DNA of 64,000 bases, from assembly GCA_934462715.1 (NCBI GenBank), contig CAKSIJ010000002.1, forward strand, positions 62,001 to 126,000. The letters run 5' to 3'. Positions 1-8,897 of this stretch are shown piece by piece (the first letter of the stretch is position 1; each line of letters starts with the position of its first letter). The notes beneath the pieces are model-generated. The model ran no database searches. It saw only the letters and a program-made list of their open reading frames with translations, and was not told the origin of the DNA. The stretch is from an uncultured Clostridia bacterium. Lineage in GTDB: Bacteria; Bacillota; Clostridia; UBA1381. A program made the position numbers and the translations under genes.

Positions 1-2716
1 CGTCCTTGTTCCATGTCCAGTATTCGCCGTTTTTATTGTTATCTCCTCCGTACAGCCAATTTTCCTTATCTTTGAGAAGCTCGCCCATATTAACAACCTC
101 ATAATTGAAGTTTTCGGGTATTTCGGCAACTATGCCGCTGATTTTGCTGCTTGCGTTATCCATGTCAAGCTGTATTGATGACGCGGAATTGTACACTGCC
201 CTTGCATTATCGAGAACCTCTTTGACTTTTGCCTTAAAGCCCGTCTTGTATGTTCCCTTTTCCGTTCCCTCTGTAATGCAGTCATAAAGCCTTTGACACA
301 AATCCAAATCCGATTCAAGTTTTGTTTTGTCTACTATCTCATACTGATAACTGATTAACATTCTCGGCGAGCCTATCTGCTTATAGCTGTTTTTCAGCTG
401 TTCGGAAATATTAATTCCCTCAACCGTCCACCAGAACACCTTTTTACCTGTCGGAATGTTTCGGATTATCGCCCAGTTGTCGGGGGTTTCCTGAACTATA
501 ATCGGGTTATCCATTTGCGGATTATCTGCAATTCTTACAATGTATTTATCAGATCCGTCATGCTTATCCCACTTGAAAGTGTAGCCCTGATTATCGATAT
601 TCTTCTGACCGTTGCCCGGAGAAATAAGTCTGAAGCCTGCTGTGAGAGCCTTTTCGTTTTCCTCTTTAACCCTTTCGGCGCTCAATCCGATTTTGCTCAT
701 GTCAATCTCCGCAAGTCCCGGACTTTTTCTCAAAATCCTTGCGTTAGGCTTCAGATTGTAGTTGTCGTTTGCATAATCGACAAAGCCCGGATCCTCGGTA
801 ACGGTTTCGTTGTCCTTAACCGTACTGTAGGTGTACATTTCCGAAGCAATCATGTTAACCTTGTAGTTGTACATCAGATTGTTCTGAATTGAGTTGTTGT
901 ACGGAAGTCCTACAAAGCCATGGTCGAGAATACTTGCCAGCTCAGGATATTTCGCTGCCCAAACCTTTGATTTGTAGTCGACCCAGCTGAGTGTTCCATA
1001 AGTCTGACCTCCGGGAAGCGCATGGTATCTTGCCCAGCCTACTCCTCTTGCGTCCATGAACATTGCATTTTCACAGTCGGTTATAATATTATTGTCAAAC
1101 TTGTTGTCACGTCCGCCGCCAATCATAACAGCAAGATTACATCTGCTGAACACGTTATGATGAACGTTTGCACTTGAAAACATATCGTCAAGATAAACCC
1201 CTGCGACATATATTGAACCCGACTTATCGGCAGAGGTGTCAATATCGTGGAAATAGTTATAGGCTATCTCATGGCCTCTCGATATGTATGTTCTTACCGC
1301 ATATATAGCGCCTGCGTCCGATGCGTCCTTTACAAGGTTATAAAATTCATTGTAAAGAATTTTGTGGTCATTACCTCTGAATGTAATACCCTGTGACGAT
1401 GATTCATGGAAAATGTTATGCTGTACCGTGTTTCCCACACCGTCAAGACTGATTGCCGGATTATATGCCCTCCATGTTGTCGCATAATCAAAGAAATGAT
1501 TATTCTCAATCACATTTTGAGAAGATTCAAGCGTTGTGAAATCTCCGCCGTTATTTACGCTTAAAACACCTGCGCCTATGTGCATGAAATCACAGTCCGC
1601 AATTCTCAGCTTATCCGCCCTTCCAAAGTTTCCAACCATTCTTCCGATGTTTTGTGCGCTGCACCCCTCGATTGTCAGTCCCACGCTTTTATCTATAACA
1701 ATCGCATGATCTCTCGTTGATTTAAGACCGATTCCCTTTATTGTTACATAATTTACTTCATTACTGCTTATCATCGGCTCTGCAAGAGTTGGTATTTCAA
1801 TATTCGCTCCGGTCATTGTGTACGGAGGATAGAAATACAGTTTCTTATTATCGCAGTCTATAAAATATTCTCCCGGAGAATCAAGCTCTTCTATCAGATT
1901 TTTGATGAAATATCTGTCCTTTTCCGATGAACCGTAAGTAGTGCTTGTCAAAAGTCCTACCCAGCCACCCTCTTCAAACCAGCCGACCTGTTCTTCTTCA
2001 TAAGCATAGGTCACGCCGAACCAGCCGCACGCAATCGCTTCCTTTGCGTTTATCCACCTTTTTGTAATTTCCGGTTCTATAACAAATCCGTATTTTCCGC
2101 CCTTTTGGTATACGGTTTTATAACCAGTGTCGGGATACCTTGCAAGCGTTTGCTCTCTATCGTTTAATACTATTGAGTAATATGCTTTCTGCGAACCGCT
2201 GTAACCGTTCATAACCTTGTATTTGGTCATCTTATCGGGGAACAGCTCGGATAAATCATATTCGCCGATATGCTGTCTTGCCTTTTCGGAGATTTTCTTC
2301 AAAACAGCTTCATCCTTGCACTGCTTGAAATCCATGGGGTTTATCCTTTTGCTTCCTCTGAGGTTAACCTTTTCGTTATCGTAGTTTTGAATAACAAACG
2401 GATTATCCTCCGTACCCGAAAGTGCGGTATCAAGCTTTATTCCCGAATCGAGGTAATAATCTCCGCCCCTGATATTTACGGAAAGCTTCGCCCCGGGGTT
2501 TCCGGTTTTAACCTTTACCGCATAATCGAGTGCCGCCTGCACGGTGGCAAAAGGAGAGTCAATCGTTCCTCTGTTTGCGTCATTTCCGTCTGTTGCCACA
2601 AATATTTCGGTTACGTCCGAATTGACATTTGCGGCTGTTTCATTCTCTGCCATTGCCGGCACCGCAGCAGCCGTCAAGGCTGCCGCAAGTATTGCCGAAA
2701 CAATTTTTTTATGCAC
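1..2716 (-). CDS. Secreted right-handed parallel beta-helix protein, partial (C-terminus beyond the window)
   Basis: About 905 residues are visible and the frame is open to position 1. I place the start at a GTG at 2716, because an AGGGAG site lies just upstream, inside the last codons of the preceding gene. The N-terminus is a signal peptide (VHKKIVSAILAAALTAA then PAMAEN). It is followed by a module beginning IFVATDGNDANRGT with a later RGGDYYLDSG motif, the usual opening of secreted polysaccharide-active beta-helix proteins such as GH141-like enzymes. Asn-rich beta-helix coils follow, and near residues 680-760 a fibronectin-III-like stretch is visible. Only 2 nt separate it from the stop of the upstream beta-helix gene, so the two are translationally coupled. 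A glycan-cleaving role is inferred from fold and neighbours; the family and substrate are not established. Confidence 0.8.
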   Translation of the reverse strand, partial: MHKKIVSAILAAALTAAAVPAMAENETAANVNSDVTEIFVATDGNDANRGTIDSPFATVQAALDYAVKVKTGNPGAKLSVNIRGGDYYLDSGIKLDTALSGTEDNPFVIQNYDNEKVNLRGSKRINPMDFKQCKDEAVLKKISEKARQHIGEYDLSELFPDKMTKYKVMNGYSGSQKAYYSIVLNDREQTLARYPDTGYKTVYQKGGKYGFVIEPEITKRWINAKEAIACGWFGVTYAYEEEQVGWFEEGGWVGLLTSTTYGSSEKDRYFIKNLIEELDSPGEYFIDCDNKKLYFYPPYTMTGANIEIPTLAEPMISSNEVNYVTIKGIGLKSTRDHAIVIDKSVGLTIEGCSAQNIGRMVGNFGRADKLRIADCDFMHIGAGVLSVNNGGDFTTLESSQNVIENNHFFDYATTWRAYNPAISLDGVGNTVQHNIFHESSSQGITFRGNDHKILYNEFYNLVKDASDAGAIYAVRTYISRGHEIAYNYFHDIDTSADKSGSIYVAGVYLDDMFSSANVHHNVFSRCNLAVMIGGGRDNKFDNNIITDCENAMFMDARGVGWARYHALPGGQTYGTLSWVDYKSKVWAAKYPELASILDHGFVGLPYNNSIQNNLMYNYKVNMIASEMYTYSTVKDNETVTEDPGFVDYANDNYNLKPNARILRKSPGLAEIDMSKIGLSAERVKEENEKALTAGFRLISPGNGQKNIDNQGYTFKWDKHDGSDKYIVRIADNPQMDNPIIVQETPDNWAIIRNIPTGKKVFWWTVEGINISEQLKNSYKQIGSPRMLISYQYEIVDKTKLESDLDLCQRLYDCITEGTEKGTYKTGFKAKVKEVLDNARAVYNSASSIQLDMDNASSKISGIVAEIPENFNYEVVNMGELLKDKENWLYGGDNNKNGEYWTWNKD

Positions 2717-2718
2717 TG

Positions 2719-5202
2719 TCAATCACTCCCTATTAACTTAGTTTTTTGTGCTACAGGAATCATTTTGTTAATTCCGTCCCAAAGCATTAAGCTCATTGTC
2801 CAGTCGCTTTTTGCCTTCTCCGGGATTTTAACGCTGATGTCCAAATCCTGTCCGCCGTAGAGATATACCTTGTCAAAGGTCTGTACTCCGGTAAGCGTTC
2901 CGTTTCCGTCATATATTGCCGCAACTGCCATGAATTTGTTGCCCGGATTTACGTCCGTTTCGCTGAGCTCATCTTCCGTCCATGACGGAACATATTCCGT
3001 TTCCGGCTTCAATCCCATGTCGCTTGTTGTTCTTGTAACATTGTCATTGAAATATGAGCCGTCAAGAGTAAACTCGTAGTTGTTCACGTCAAGCACACTC
3101 GCCGGCGCTCTCTTGCATCTCGGATTTTCGTCCATATCGCAGTCAACTCTGTACTGCGTTTCGGGATATGTGAAATATCGATGAATATCATATCCCTTTG
3201 CATCGTAGTAATCAAAGTATTTTCCGATTAACAGATTATCCTTTATAATGCCGTTCTGAACATATCCCATAATCCTTGAATTTGCCAGTATTGAGTTTTC
3301 CTGTTTTTTTGTCAGCTGCGACTCGCCCTGATAACCCATATATTTTCTGAGTGCGTCATAGCTTTCAAAATCAAGCAGGAACTTGCAGTCCTCATTTGCA
3401 TGGAAGGTATTCCACTTACCCTCAACATTCTTCCATGTCGGATAATGCTCCTCCCATTGTGCCTGTGAATACTCCGGATTTTTAAACAGCTCAAACAGTT
3501 CTCTGTACACCTGCGCCTGATACACATATGTCGGATTGATGTGCTGATTTCTGTTGCCTGCGCCGAAATTATCGTATATAAGCGCCCGACGGCACTCGAT
3601 AATCGCATTGTTTTCAACTGTATTGTCAGAGCCGCCGCCTATCTGTATACCTCTTTCAAGATTGTACATAATATTTCCGTAAACCGTTATACCGCTCTGC
3701 AAATCGTCGATGTATATGCCCTGATTATCCGACAGCGAGCCAAAATACTCATTATCCGGTGCGGTAACAAAATCACGCACTTCTGTAGTATTGTAGATGT
3801 AGTTGTTTCTGATAACGGTACCTCTGCCGACCCAGCTTCGCATAGCGTATATTGCGCCGGAATCCCACGTGTTTTTCATTGTGTTCCAAACACGGTTATT
3901 CTCGATAACGTGATCGTTTCCGGAAAAGGTTATGCCCAGATGCGATGAGTTGTATATTTCGTTGTCCTTAACGGTAACGCCGACTCCGCCCAATTCCAGA
4001 CCCGGATTTCCGGTTTCGTTTATCTGCGCATAATCATGAATACTTATGGTTCTTATCTCGTTATATGACGGCTCTAACATTACCTGATTTCCGCCGCTGA
4101 TACGAACTCCCTTACCCTTCATGTTGTATATCTCAGAGCCGCAAATCAAAAGCTTTGTCGTGTTATCGGCACATATACCGTACGATGCATAGCCTGTTAT
4201 ATTTGAATTGTACACAACAATATCGTTACAGTTATCAATATCAAGACCCATATCACTGCCACAGAAGAAATCAATATTTTCAAATCTTAAATGCTCTGTA
4301 CCGTTCATTGTGACAGTCGGCTTGGGAACGGTGTTTGCCGTTCTGCCCGATGCAAAATACAAATCGCTTATTTCTCCGTTCGGATAATAAAACAGCTTTT
4401 TGTTTACTGCGTCTATGGCATATTCGCCCGGCATATCTATTTCCGAAACGGCATTGTAAATAATTCCGCTCCGTGATGTGTTGCCTGCCGCGCTAATGCG
4501 GTCACTGCCCGGAATAACGCTTGCAATTCCCATCGTGTATGCGCCGGTATAATGACTGAACAGCATACCGTTTTCATCTGTCCATATGCCGTATTTATCC
4601 TCGGGTATGTTGAGCCAGCTGTCGGTAACGGTATCACCGTCCTTTGTTTCGCCCCTTGTGTAATACACTCTGCCCTCGTTCGGGTAGCGTGAAATTTGCA
4701 GATGCTCGCCGTCAATGCATACGGTGTCCTTAACCCCTCCGGCAACGTTTAAATCCGCAAGGCTTATTTCATATACCTTTCCGGACACTCCGCTTGTCAG
4801 CCTGTTGTCGGCAGAAGGCGTAAAAGCAGCTTTATCAAGCTTTTTTGCCGTTGTAAATTTAACGTGCTGTCCGTATGACGGGCGGTAGATTACCGGCATA
4901 TCCTCTGACGCTCCGCTGTCCTCCGAGGTGAATTTCAGAGTTGAATCAAGACAATATGTGCCTCCGTCAAGGATTACCTCCACCTTTTTACCCTCTTTTA
5001 CACGCTCACGGGCTATCTCCTTCGCTCTTTCCACAGTCTTGACCGCCTGATTAAGATTGCTTCCGTCATTTTCATCATTGCCGTATGCCGGCTTAACGTA
5101 AACCTTTAACGAAGCTGTATCGGCATAGCTCACAACCGAAAAATTTGTCGCTAATGCAGCGGCGCATAAAATACCGCTAATTATTTTTCCGCTTCTTTTC
5201 AT
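2719..5202 (-). CDS. Secreted right-handed parallel beta-helix protein (polysaccharide-active candidate)
   Basis: The protein has 827 residues. A signal peptide of about 27 residues ends near SYADTA. Residues 30-110 hold the opening module: KVYVKPAYGNDENDGS, then an AKEIARERVKEGKK helix and an ILDGGTYCLDSTL strand, the arrangement found at the N-terminus of GH141-like and pectate-lyase-fold proteins. Residues about 290-600 are repeated short strands ending in Asn (for example NDIVVYNSNITGYASYGI), a right-handed beta-helix signature. The C-terminal 80 residues form a separate beta-rich domain. The start is supported by AAAGGA 9 nt upstream. The gene lies 4 nt after the stop of the solute-binding protein gene and directly before the second beta-helix gene, so it is probably co-expressed with sugar uptake. 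It shares fold but not close sequence with its neighbour. Catalytic class is uncertain. Confidence 0.82.
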   Translation of the reverse strand: MKRSGKIISGILCAAALATNFSVVSYADTASLKVYVKPAYGNDENDGSNLNQAVKTVERAKEIARERVKEGKKVEVILDGGTYCLDSTLKFTSEDSGASEDMPVIYRPSYGQHVKFTTAKKLDKAAFTPSADNRLTSGVSGKVYEISLADLNVAGGVKDTVCIDGEHLQISRYPNEGRVYYTRGETKDGDTVTDSWLNIPEDKYGIWTDENGMLFSHYTGAYTMGIASVIPGSDRISAAGNTSRSGIIYNAVSEIDMPGEYAIDAVNKKLFYYPNGEISDLYFASGRTANTVPKPTVTMNGTEHLRFENIDFFCGSDMGLDIDNCNDIVVYNSNITGYASYGICADNTTKLLICGSEIYNMKGKGVRISGGNQVMLEPSYNEIRTISIHDYAQINETGNPGLELGGVGVTVKDNEIYNSSHLGITFSGNDHVIENNRVWNTMKNTWDSGAIYAMRSWVGRGTVIRNNYIYNTTEVRDFVTAPDNEYFGSLSDNQGIYIDDLQSGITVYGNIMYNLERGIQIGGGSDNTVENNAIIECRRALIYDNFGAGNRNQHINPTYVYQAQVYRELFELFKNPEYSQAQWEEHYPTWKNVEGKWNTFHANEDCKFLLDFESYDALRKYMGYQGESQLTKKQENSILANSRIMGYVQNGIIKDNLLIGKYFDYYDAKGYDIHRYFTYPETQYRVDCDMDENPRCKRAPASVLDVNNYEFTLDGSYFNDNVTRTTSDMGLKPETEYVPSWTEDELSETDVNPGNKFMAVAAIYDGNGTLTGVQTFDKVYLYGGQDLDISVKIPEKAKSDWTMSLMLWDGINKMIPVAQKTKLIGSD

Positions 5203-5206
5203 TTAG

Positions 5207-6628
5207 TTAATTCCTTTCTGCAAGAAATGCGTTTACCTGTTTCTGAACTTCCTCCAAAACCTTATCCTCCCCGGCTGTTTTAAGTCTTGCGTTCATATCG
5301 TCCCAATATTCGCTCTTATCTCTTGTGCCGTTGTTCATTGCAGTGTATTCTCCCGAAACGCCGCTGATTGCCATATTTTCGGATTTAACCGGATCGGGGT
5401 CAAAGTCAAAGCCTCTTAATTTTGATTCCTTGGATTTCGCATTAAGCTCATTTGTCTGCTCCCAGACATCATCGTCCTGGTTATACGCAACCAAAGCATT
5501 GAACTGATTGCCTATAACCCAGCCCGAAATACCGTATCCGCTGTCGTCTATCGGCTTATACTTTCCGTTTTCATCAAGAGTATAGTGTTTACCCTCAATT
5601 CCGAGTGACATCAGGTTATATAAATTCTTGTTTGTGTTGATAAGCGAAATAAGCTTTATAGCCTTTTCCTTGTTCTTGCTCAGACGGTTGATACCGTTCA
5701 TTGTTGAAAGTGACGCACCGTTGGCAATTCTCGGTGTTCCGATTTTTACATACATATAATCGGGATACAAGGTTTCCTGACCCGGTTTCCATGTTGAATT
5801 GTATACTGCGTAACGAAGCTGGTTAAAGTCTGTGTTGTCATCGGAAACAGAAGCTGCGTCCTTTCTGATATATCCTTTCAAAAACCAATCTCTGAGCGTA
5901 TCTATTCCTCTTTGATATTCTTCAGTGTTTCTTATAAATACAACCTCGTCCGAAGCAGTATCTTCATTGATTGCAACACCTCCGGCGATTGCAGTGTAGT
6001 TGGTTAACCACATATTCAAGCCGTAATTCGGTCTGTACGGATATATTGACGGCTCGTTTTCCTTTATCTGCTTTAAGAAAGGTTCAAGTTCCTCGGGAGA
6101 TGAAATTTCAGTCTTTGTCCATCCGTATTTTTCCGCAAGCTTTTTCTGTATTCCGAAAGAATACTGTGTTGCCATTATCTGCGCATTCGGTACGGCATAT
6201 ATTTCATCGTTATCGCATACCGCGTCCTTCCACACATAACTCGGAATGGCATCCTTAAGCTCCGGTGCGTTCTTGTCGATAAGCTTGCTCAAGGGCTCCA
6301 ATGCTCCGTTATCAACGGCGGTATGATAATTGTTGAGGTAACCCACAAAAAGAATATCGTAGGTATCGTCGCCCGAAGCCATCTTCATTCTCATTTTTTC
6401 CGTATATGTACCGAAATCGTATTCCTGTATGTTTACCTTTGCTCCGATTTCGGGAACGGTTATTTTGTTGATTTCTTCAACAACTGCATCCTTGTCCCTC
6501 AAATCGTTTGCAGGCAAGCACCATGTGAGAGTCGCAATCTCATCTTCCTTTTTCTGTCCGCATGATGATACCGTCATCACGCTTGCAATTGCCAGCAGCA
6601 TTGCTGTTATTTTTTGAAATTTGTTCAT
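5207..6628 (-). CDS. Extracellular sugar-binding lipoprotein of an LplABC-type ABC importer
   Basis: This 473-residue protein has a lipoprotein signal: a hydrophobic stretch ending VMTVSSC with Cys at about residue 23 as the lipidation site. The body is a family 1 type extracellular solute-binding fold. The C-terminal 130 residues (GWVIGNQFNALVAY, then a QVNAFLAERN end) match the DUF3502 region seen in LplA-like binding proteins. It would capture an oligosaccharide at the cell surface and pass it to the two permeases encoded upstream in the same direction. It is separated from the permease genes by a 340-bp repeat array, which could let it be expressed at a different level. A paralog at 16133-17608 carries a premature stop, so this copy is likely the working one. 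The ligand is unknown. Confidence 0.88.
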   Translation of the reverse strand: MNKFQKITAMLLAIASVMTVSSCGQKKEDEIATLTWCLPANDLRDKDAVVEEINKITVPEIGAKVNIQEYDFGTYTEKMRMKMASGDDTYDILFVGYLNNYHTAVDNGALEPLSKLIDKNAPELKDAIPSYVWKDAVCDNDEIYAVPNAQIMATQYSFGIQKKLAEKYGWTKTEISSPEELEPFLKQIKENEPSIYPYRPNYGLNMWLTNYTAIAGGVAINEDTASDEVVFIRNTEEYQRGIDTLRDWFLKGYIRKDAASVSDDNTDFNQLRYAVYNSTWKPGQETLYPDYMYVKIGTPRIANGASLSTMNGINRLSKNKEKAIKLISLINTNKNLYNLMSLGIEGKHYTLDENGKYKPIDDSGYGISGWVIGNQFNALVAYNQDDDVWEQTNELNAKSKESKLRGFDFDPDPVKSENMAISGVSGEYTAMNNGTRDKSEYWDDMNARLKTAGEDKVLEEVQKQVNAFLAERN

Positions 6629-6968
6629 TTTGTCATTTCCTTTCCTTTTTTATAATCCTTTTTCAATTTAAGATTCTGTAAATTTGCGCAGTTGTACGTT
6701 TGTACTTCAAGCTATCAAAAAACGGTGAGATGCGCAAATTTTTCTTTTCCGCTGCCTGCGGCTGTAAATTTGTGCAGATTGCCGTTTTGAGCAGTGCAGT
6801 CATACGTTTTGTACTTCAAGCTGTGAAAAATGGTGAGATGCGCAAATTTTTCTCTTCCTCCGCCTGCGGCTGTAAATTTGTGCAGATTGCCGTTTTGAGC
6901 AGCGCAGTCGTACGTTTTGTACTTCAAGCTGTGAAAAATGGTGAGATGCGCAAATTTTCAGCCGCAGA
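6629..6968. repeat. Tandem ~108-bp structured repeat array (family A), about 2.6 copies
   Basis: The gap between the permease and binding-protein genes is filled by a direct repeat. The marker GTACTTCAAG starts at 6702, 6811 and 6919, giving periods of 109 and 108. Each unit contains an AAATTTGYGCA / TGCGCAAATTT terminal inverted repeat and a small inner hairpin GTAC-GTTT(T)-GTAC. The first unit lacks the 5' part of the other two. Open frames of 105 and 70 codons cross the array but simply repeat themselves, so they are not taken as genes. A related array sits at 46163-46378. Its position between permease and binding-protein cistrons suggests an effect on mRNA stability or partial termination, which is inference. 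Confidence 0.85.
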
Positions 6969-7859
6969 TTATCCTTTTACACTGCCAAGCACCATACCTT
7001 TGGTAAAATATTTTTGAAAAAACGGGAAGATAAATAGTACCGGTCCGGCAACAACAACCGCCATTGCCCTTCTTACCGTTTCGGCCGGGATTTTCATATC
7101 ATCGGCGAACTGTGCGGCGCTTTCGTTATTCTGAAGCAGGGTAATATTTTGTATAATTCTCTGAAGCATATATTGCAGACTGTAGAGTTTACTGTCATCA
7201 ATATAGAGCATTGAAGTATTCCAGTCGTTCCATTTTCCGAGGAATCCGCCGAGAGCCATTGTGGCAAGCACCGGGGTTGAGAGCGGATATACAATCTGAA
7301 AAAGGATTTTAAACTCGCTCGCACCGTCCATATAGGCGGATTCTATAATTTCACCGGGAATACCCATAAAAAACGTTCGCATTACAAATGCGCTCCACAC
7401 GCTGAACGCTCCTGGTATAATATAGACCCAGATAGTATTGTCCAAATGCAGATATTGAGTAATCAATATATACATAGGCACAAGACCGCCGCCGAACATC
7501 GTTGTAAAATAGATAAACATTGAAAGCTTGTTTCTTATTTTAAATATACTTCTCGAAAGCGGATACGCAAAGAGTGATACCATTACAACCGAGAGAATTG
7601 TTCCGGCTGTCGAGAATATTGCGGTAACCTTATATGCATTCAGAATTGTTGCCGGGTGCTTAAATACGTACTGATATGCCGAAAGATCAAAATTTTTCGG
7701 AATCAGTCTGTAGCCGTAATAGGATATATCCGCTTCGCTCGAAAAGGAAACGCTTACAAGTATCCAGAAAGGAATAAAAATTCCCAGACACAGCAGGGTA
7801 AGAACTACGGTTAAAATTCCCTGTCCCAATGCGTTGCTTTTTTTCATACCTAATTTCAT
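6969..7859 (-). CDS. Carbohydrate ABC transporter permease (LplC/MalG type)
   Basis: The protein has 296 residues and six predicted membrane spans. It carries the cytoplasmic EAA-type loop IPGEIIESAYMDGASEFKIL near residues 175-195, which contacts the ATPase, and ends in the usual QKYFTKGMVLGSVKG. This is the family's standard length and ending. It forms a heterodimer with the permease encoded at 7879-8829, whose stop lies 19 nt upstream, and AAAGGAG precedes the start. No ATP-binding subunit is present in the locus. Importers of this family often borrow a shared MsmK/UgpC-type ATPase encoded elsewhere, and that is assumed here. Confidence 0.92.
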   Translation of the reverse strand: MKLGMKKSNALGQGILTVVLTLLCLGIFIPFWILVSVSFSSEADISYYGYRLIPKNFDLSAYQYVFKHPATILNAYKVTAIFSTAGTILSVVMVSLFAYPLSRSIFKIRNKLSMFIYFTTMFGGGLVPMYILITQYLHLDNTIWVYIIPGAFSVWSAFVMRTFFMGIPGEIIESAYMDGASEFKILFQIVYPLSTPVLATMALGGFLGKWNDWNTSMLYIDDSKLYSLQYMLQRIIQNITLLQNNESAAQFADDMKIPAETVRRAMAVVVAGPVLFIFPFFQKYFTKGMVLGSVKG

Positions 7860-7878
7860 TTATAAACATCTCCTTTCA

Positions 7879-8829
7879 TCAGAATAAGCTTCTTTCGGGA
7901 TCTATCTTTTTAACGATTGCATTGGTTATAAGCGTAAGCGCCAAACCGATAATACCCATTAAAAGCCCCATTGCCGAGGATATACCCATTTCGCCGTTCA
8001 CACGCATCATTCTGAAAATATAAGTCTGAATAACGTCCGTGGTTGAATAAAGCGCTCCGACGTTTCTCGGAATCTGATAAAACAGTCCAAAATCAGCATT
8101 GAACAATCCGCCTACAGAAAAAATTAACTTAATACATAGAATCGGTACAAGCGCAGGCAGCATGATATGTCTTACCTTGTGCCAGCGTCCTCCGCCGTCT
8201 ATTTCAAGCGCTTCAAAAAGACCGGGATCTATCGCAACCAATGCCGCATAATAAAGTATGCAACCCATACCGAACTCTTTCCAGACCTTTGAAATCATCA
8301 GAATTATAGGCCACGGCTTCGGCTTTGAGTACCAGTCGACCGCTTCGCCGCCGAAATGCTCTATAATCTTATTGAGCGTTCCGTTTGTCGGGCTTAAAAA
8401 TGCGAATACCATGTATGCGACCAAAACCCACGATATAAAGTTCGGTGTCATCAGCACCGTCTGAAATACCTTAACCTTTTTATTGCTCTTGACATTGTAA
8501 AGCAGTATTGCAATTATAATGGAAGCCGCCATTACCATTACAATCTGAAATGCATTCTGCCATACCGTATTGAACGTAAGACGTACAAGCTCTCCCGATT
8601 TTATGAAAACCTTAAAGTTATCCAGTCCGCACCATTTACTTCCGAATATTCCGAGGTTGTACTTGTAGTTTTTAAAAGCTATCTGTATTCCGTAAAGCGG
8701 AACATAACAGAAAATCACAATATATACAAGCGGAAGAAAGCACATCAGCCAGAGCTGCTTTACATTGCCGTCCATCTTTTTTCTTCTCTTTTTTTGTTTT
8801 GTGTTTGTTTCTTTAATTACTTTTGCCAT
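7879..8829 (-). CDS. ABC transporter permease (LplB type)
   Basis: The frame opens at 8841, but the likely start is the ATG at 8829 (MAKVIKETN), because GGAG lies 6 nt before it within the first codons of the longer reading. The protein then has 316 residues and six predicted membrane helices, the first at WLMCFLPLVYIVIFCYVPLY. The EAA-type loop is seen at LFEALEIDGGGRWHKVRHIM. The C-terminus DPERSLF is typical of LplB-like permeases. It pairs with the downstream LplC-type permease. Just before the start is a CCGCC/GGCGG hairpin followed by GCAGAATGGAGATT, a leader motif that recurs in this window. Confidence 0.92.
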   Translation of the reverse strand: MAKVIKETNTKQKKRRKKMDGNVKQLWLMCFLPLVYIVIFCYVPLYGIQIAFKNYKYNLGIFGSKWCGLDNFKVFIKSGELVRLTFNTVWQNAFQIVMVMAASIIIAILLYNVKSNKKVKVFQTVLMTPNFISWVLVAYMVFAFLSPTNGTLNKIIEHFGGEAVDWYSKPKPWPIILMISKVWKEFGMGCILYYAALVAIDPGLFEALEIDGGGRWHKVRHIMLPALVPILCIKLIFSVGGLFNADFGLFYQIPRNVGALYSTTDVIQTYIFRMMRVNGEMGISSAMGLLMGIIGLALTLITNAIVKKIDPERSLF

Positions 8830-8858
8830 GTCAATCTCCATTCTGCCGCCCCGGGCGG
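8827..8858 (-). promoter_or_regulatory. Hairpin plus ribosome-binding-site module before the LplB-type gene
   Basis: A 5-bp GC stem (CCGCC at 8846-8850, GGCGG at 8854-8858) sits directly upstream of the GGAG site and start codon. The sequence GCAGAATGGAGATT after the stem is shared with the leader at 46141 and is very close to that of murB at 62457. Confidence 0.5.
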
Positions 8859-8897
8859 TATAAACCCAATCTGAAGTCCGATCGGATTATTTATGCT

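Noticed and set aside
2270..5000. Long plus-strand frames opposite the beta-helix genes
   Set aside because: They are shadows of the minus-strand genes with odd composition and no ribosome sites.
6660..6960. CRISPR array
   Set aside because: The repeats are adjacent 108-bp units without unique spacers, and no cas genes are nearby.
6700..7017. Open frames of 105 (plus) and 70 (minus) codons in the repeat array
   Set aside because: Their translations are the same repeat read two or three times, with no ribosome site; they follow from the 108-bp period being a multiple of three.
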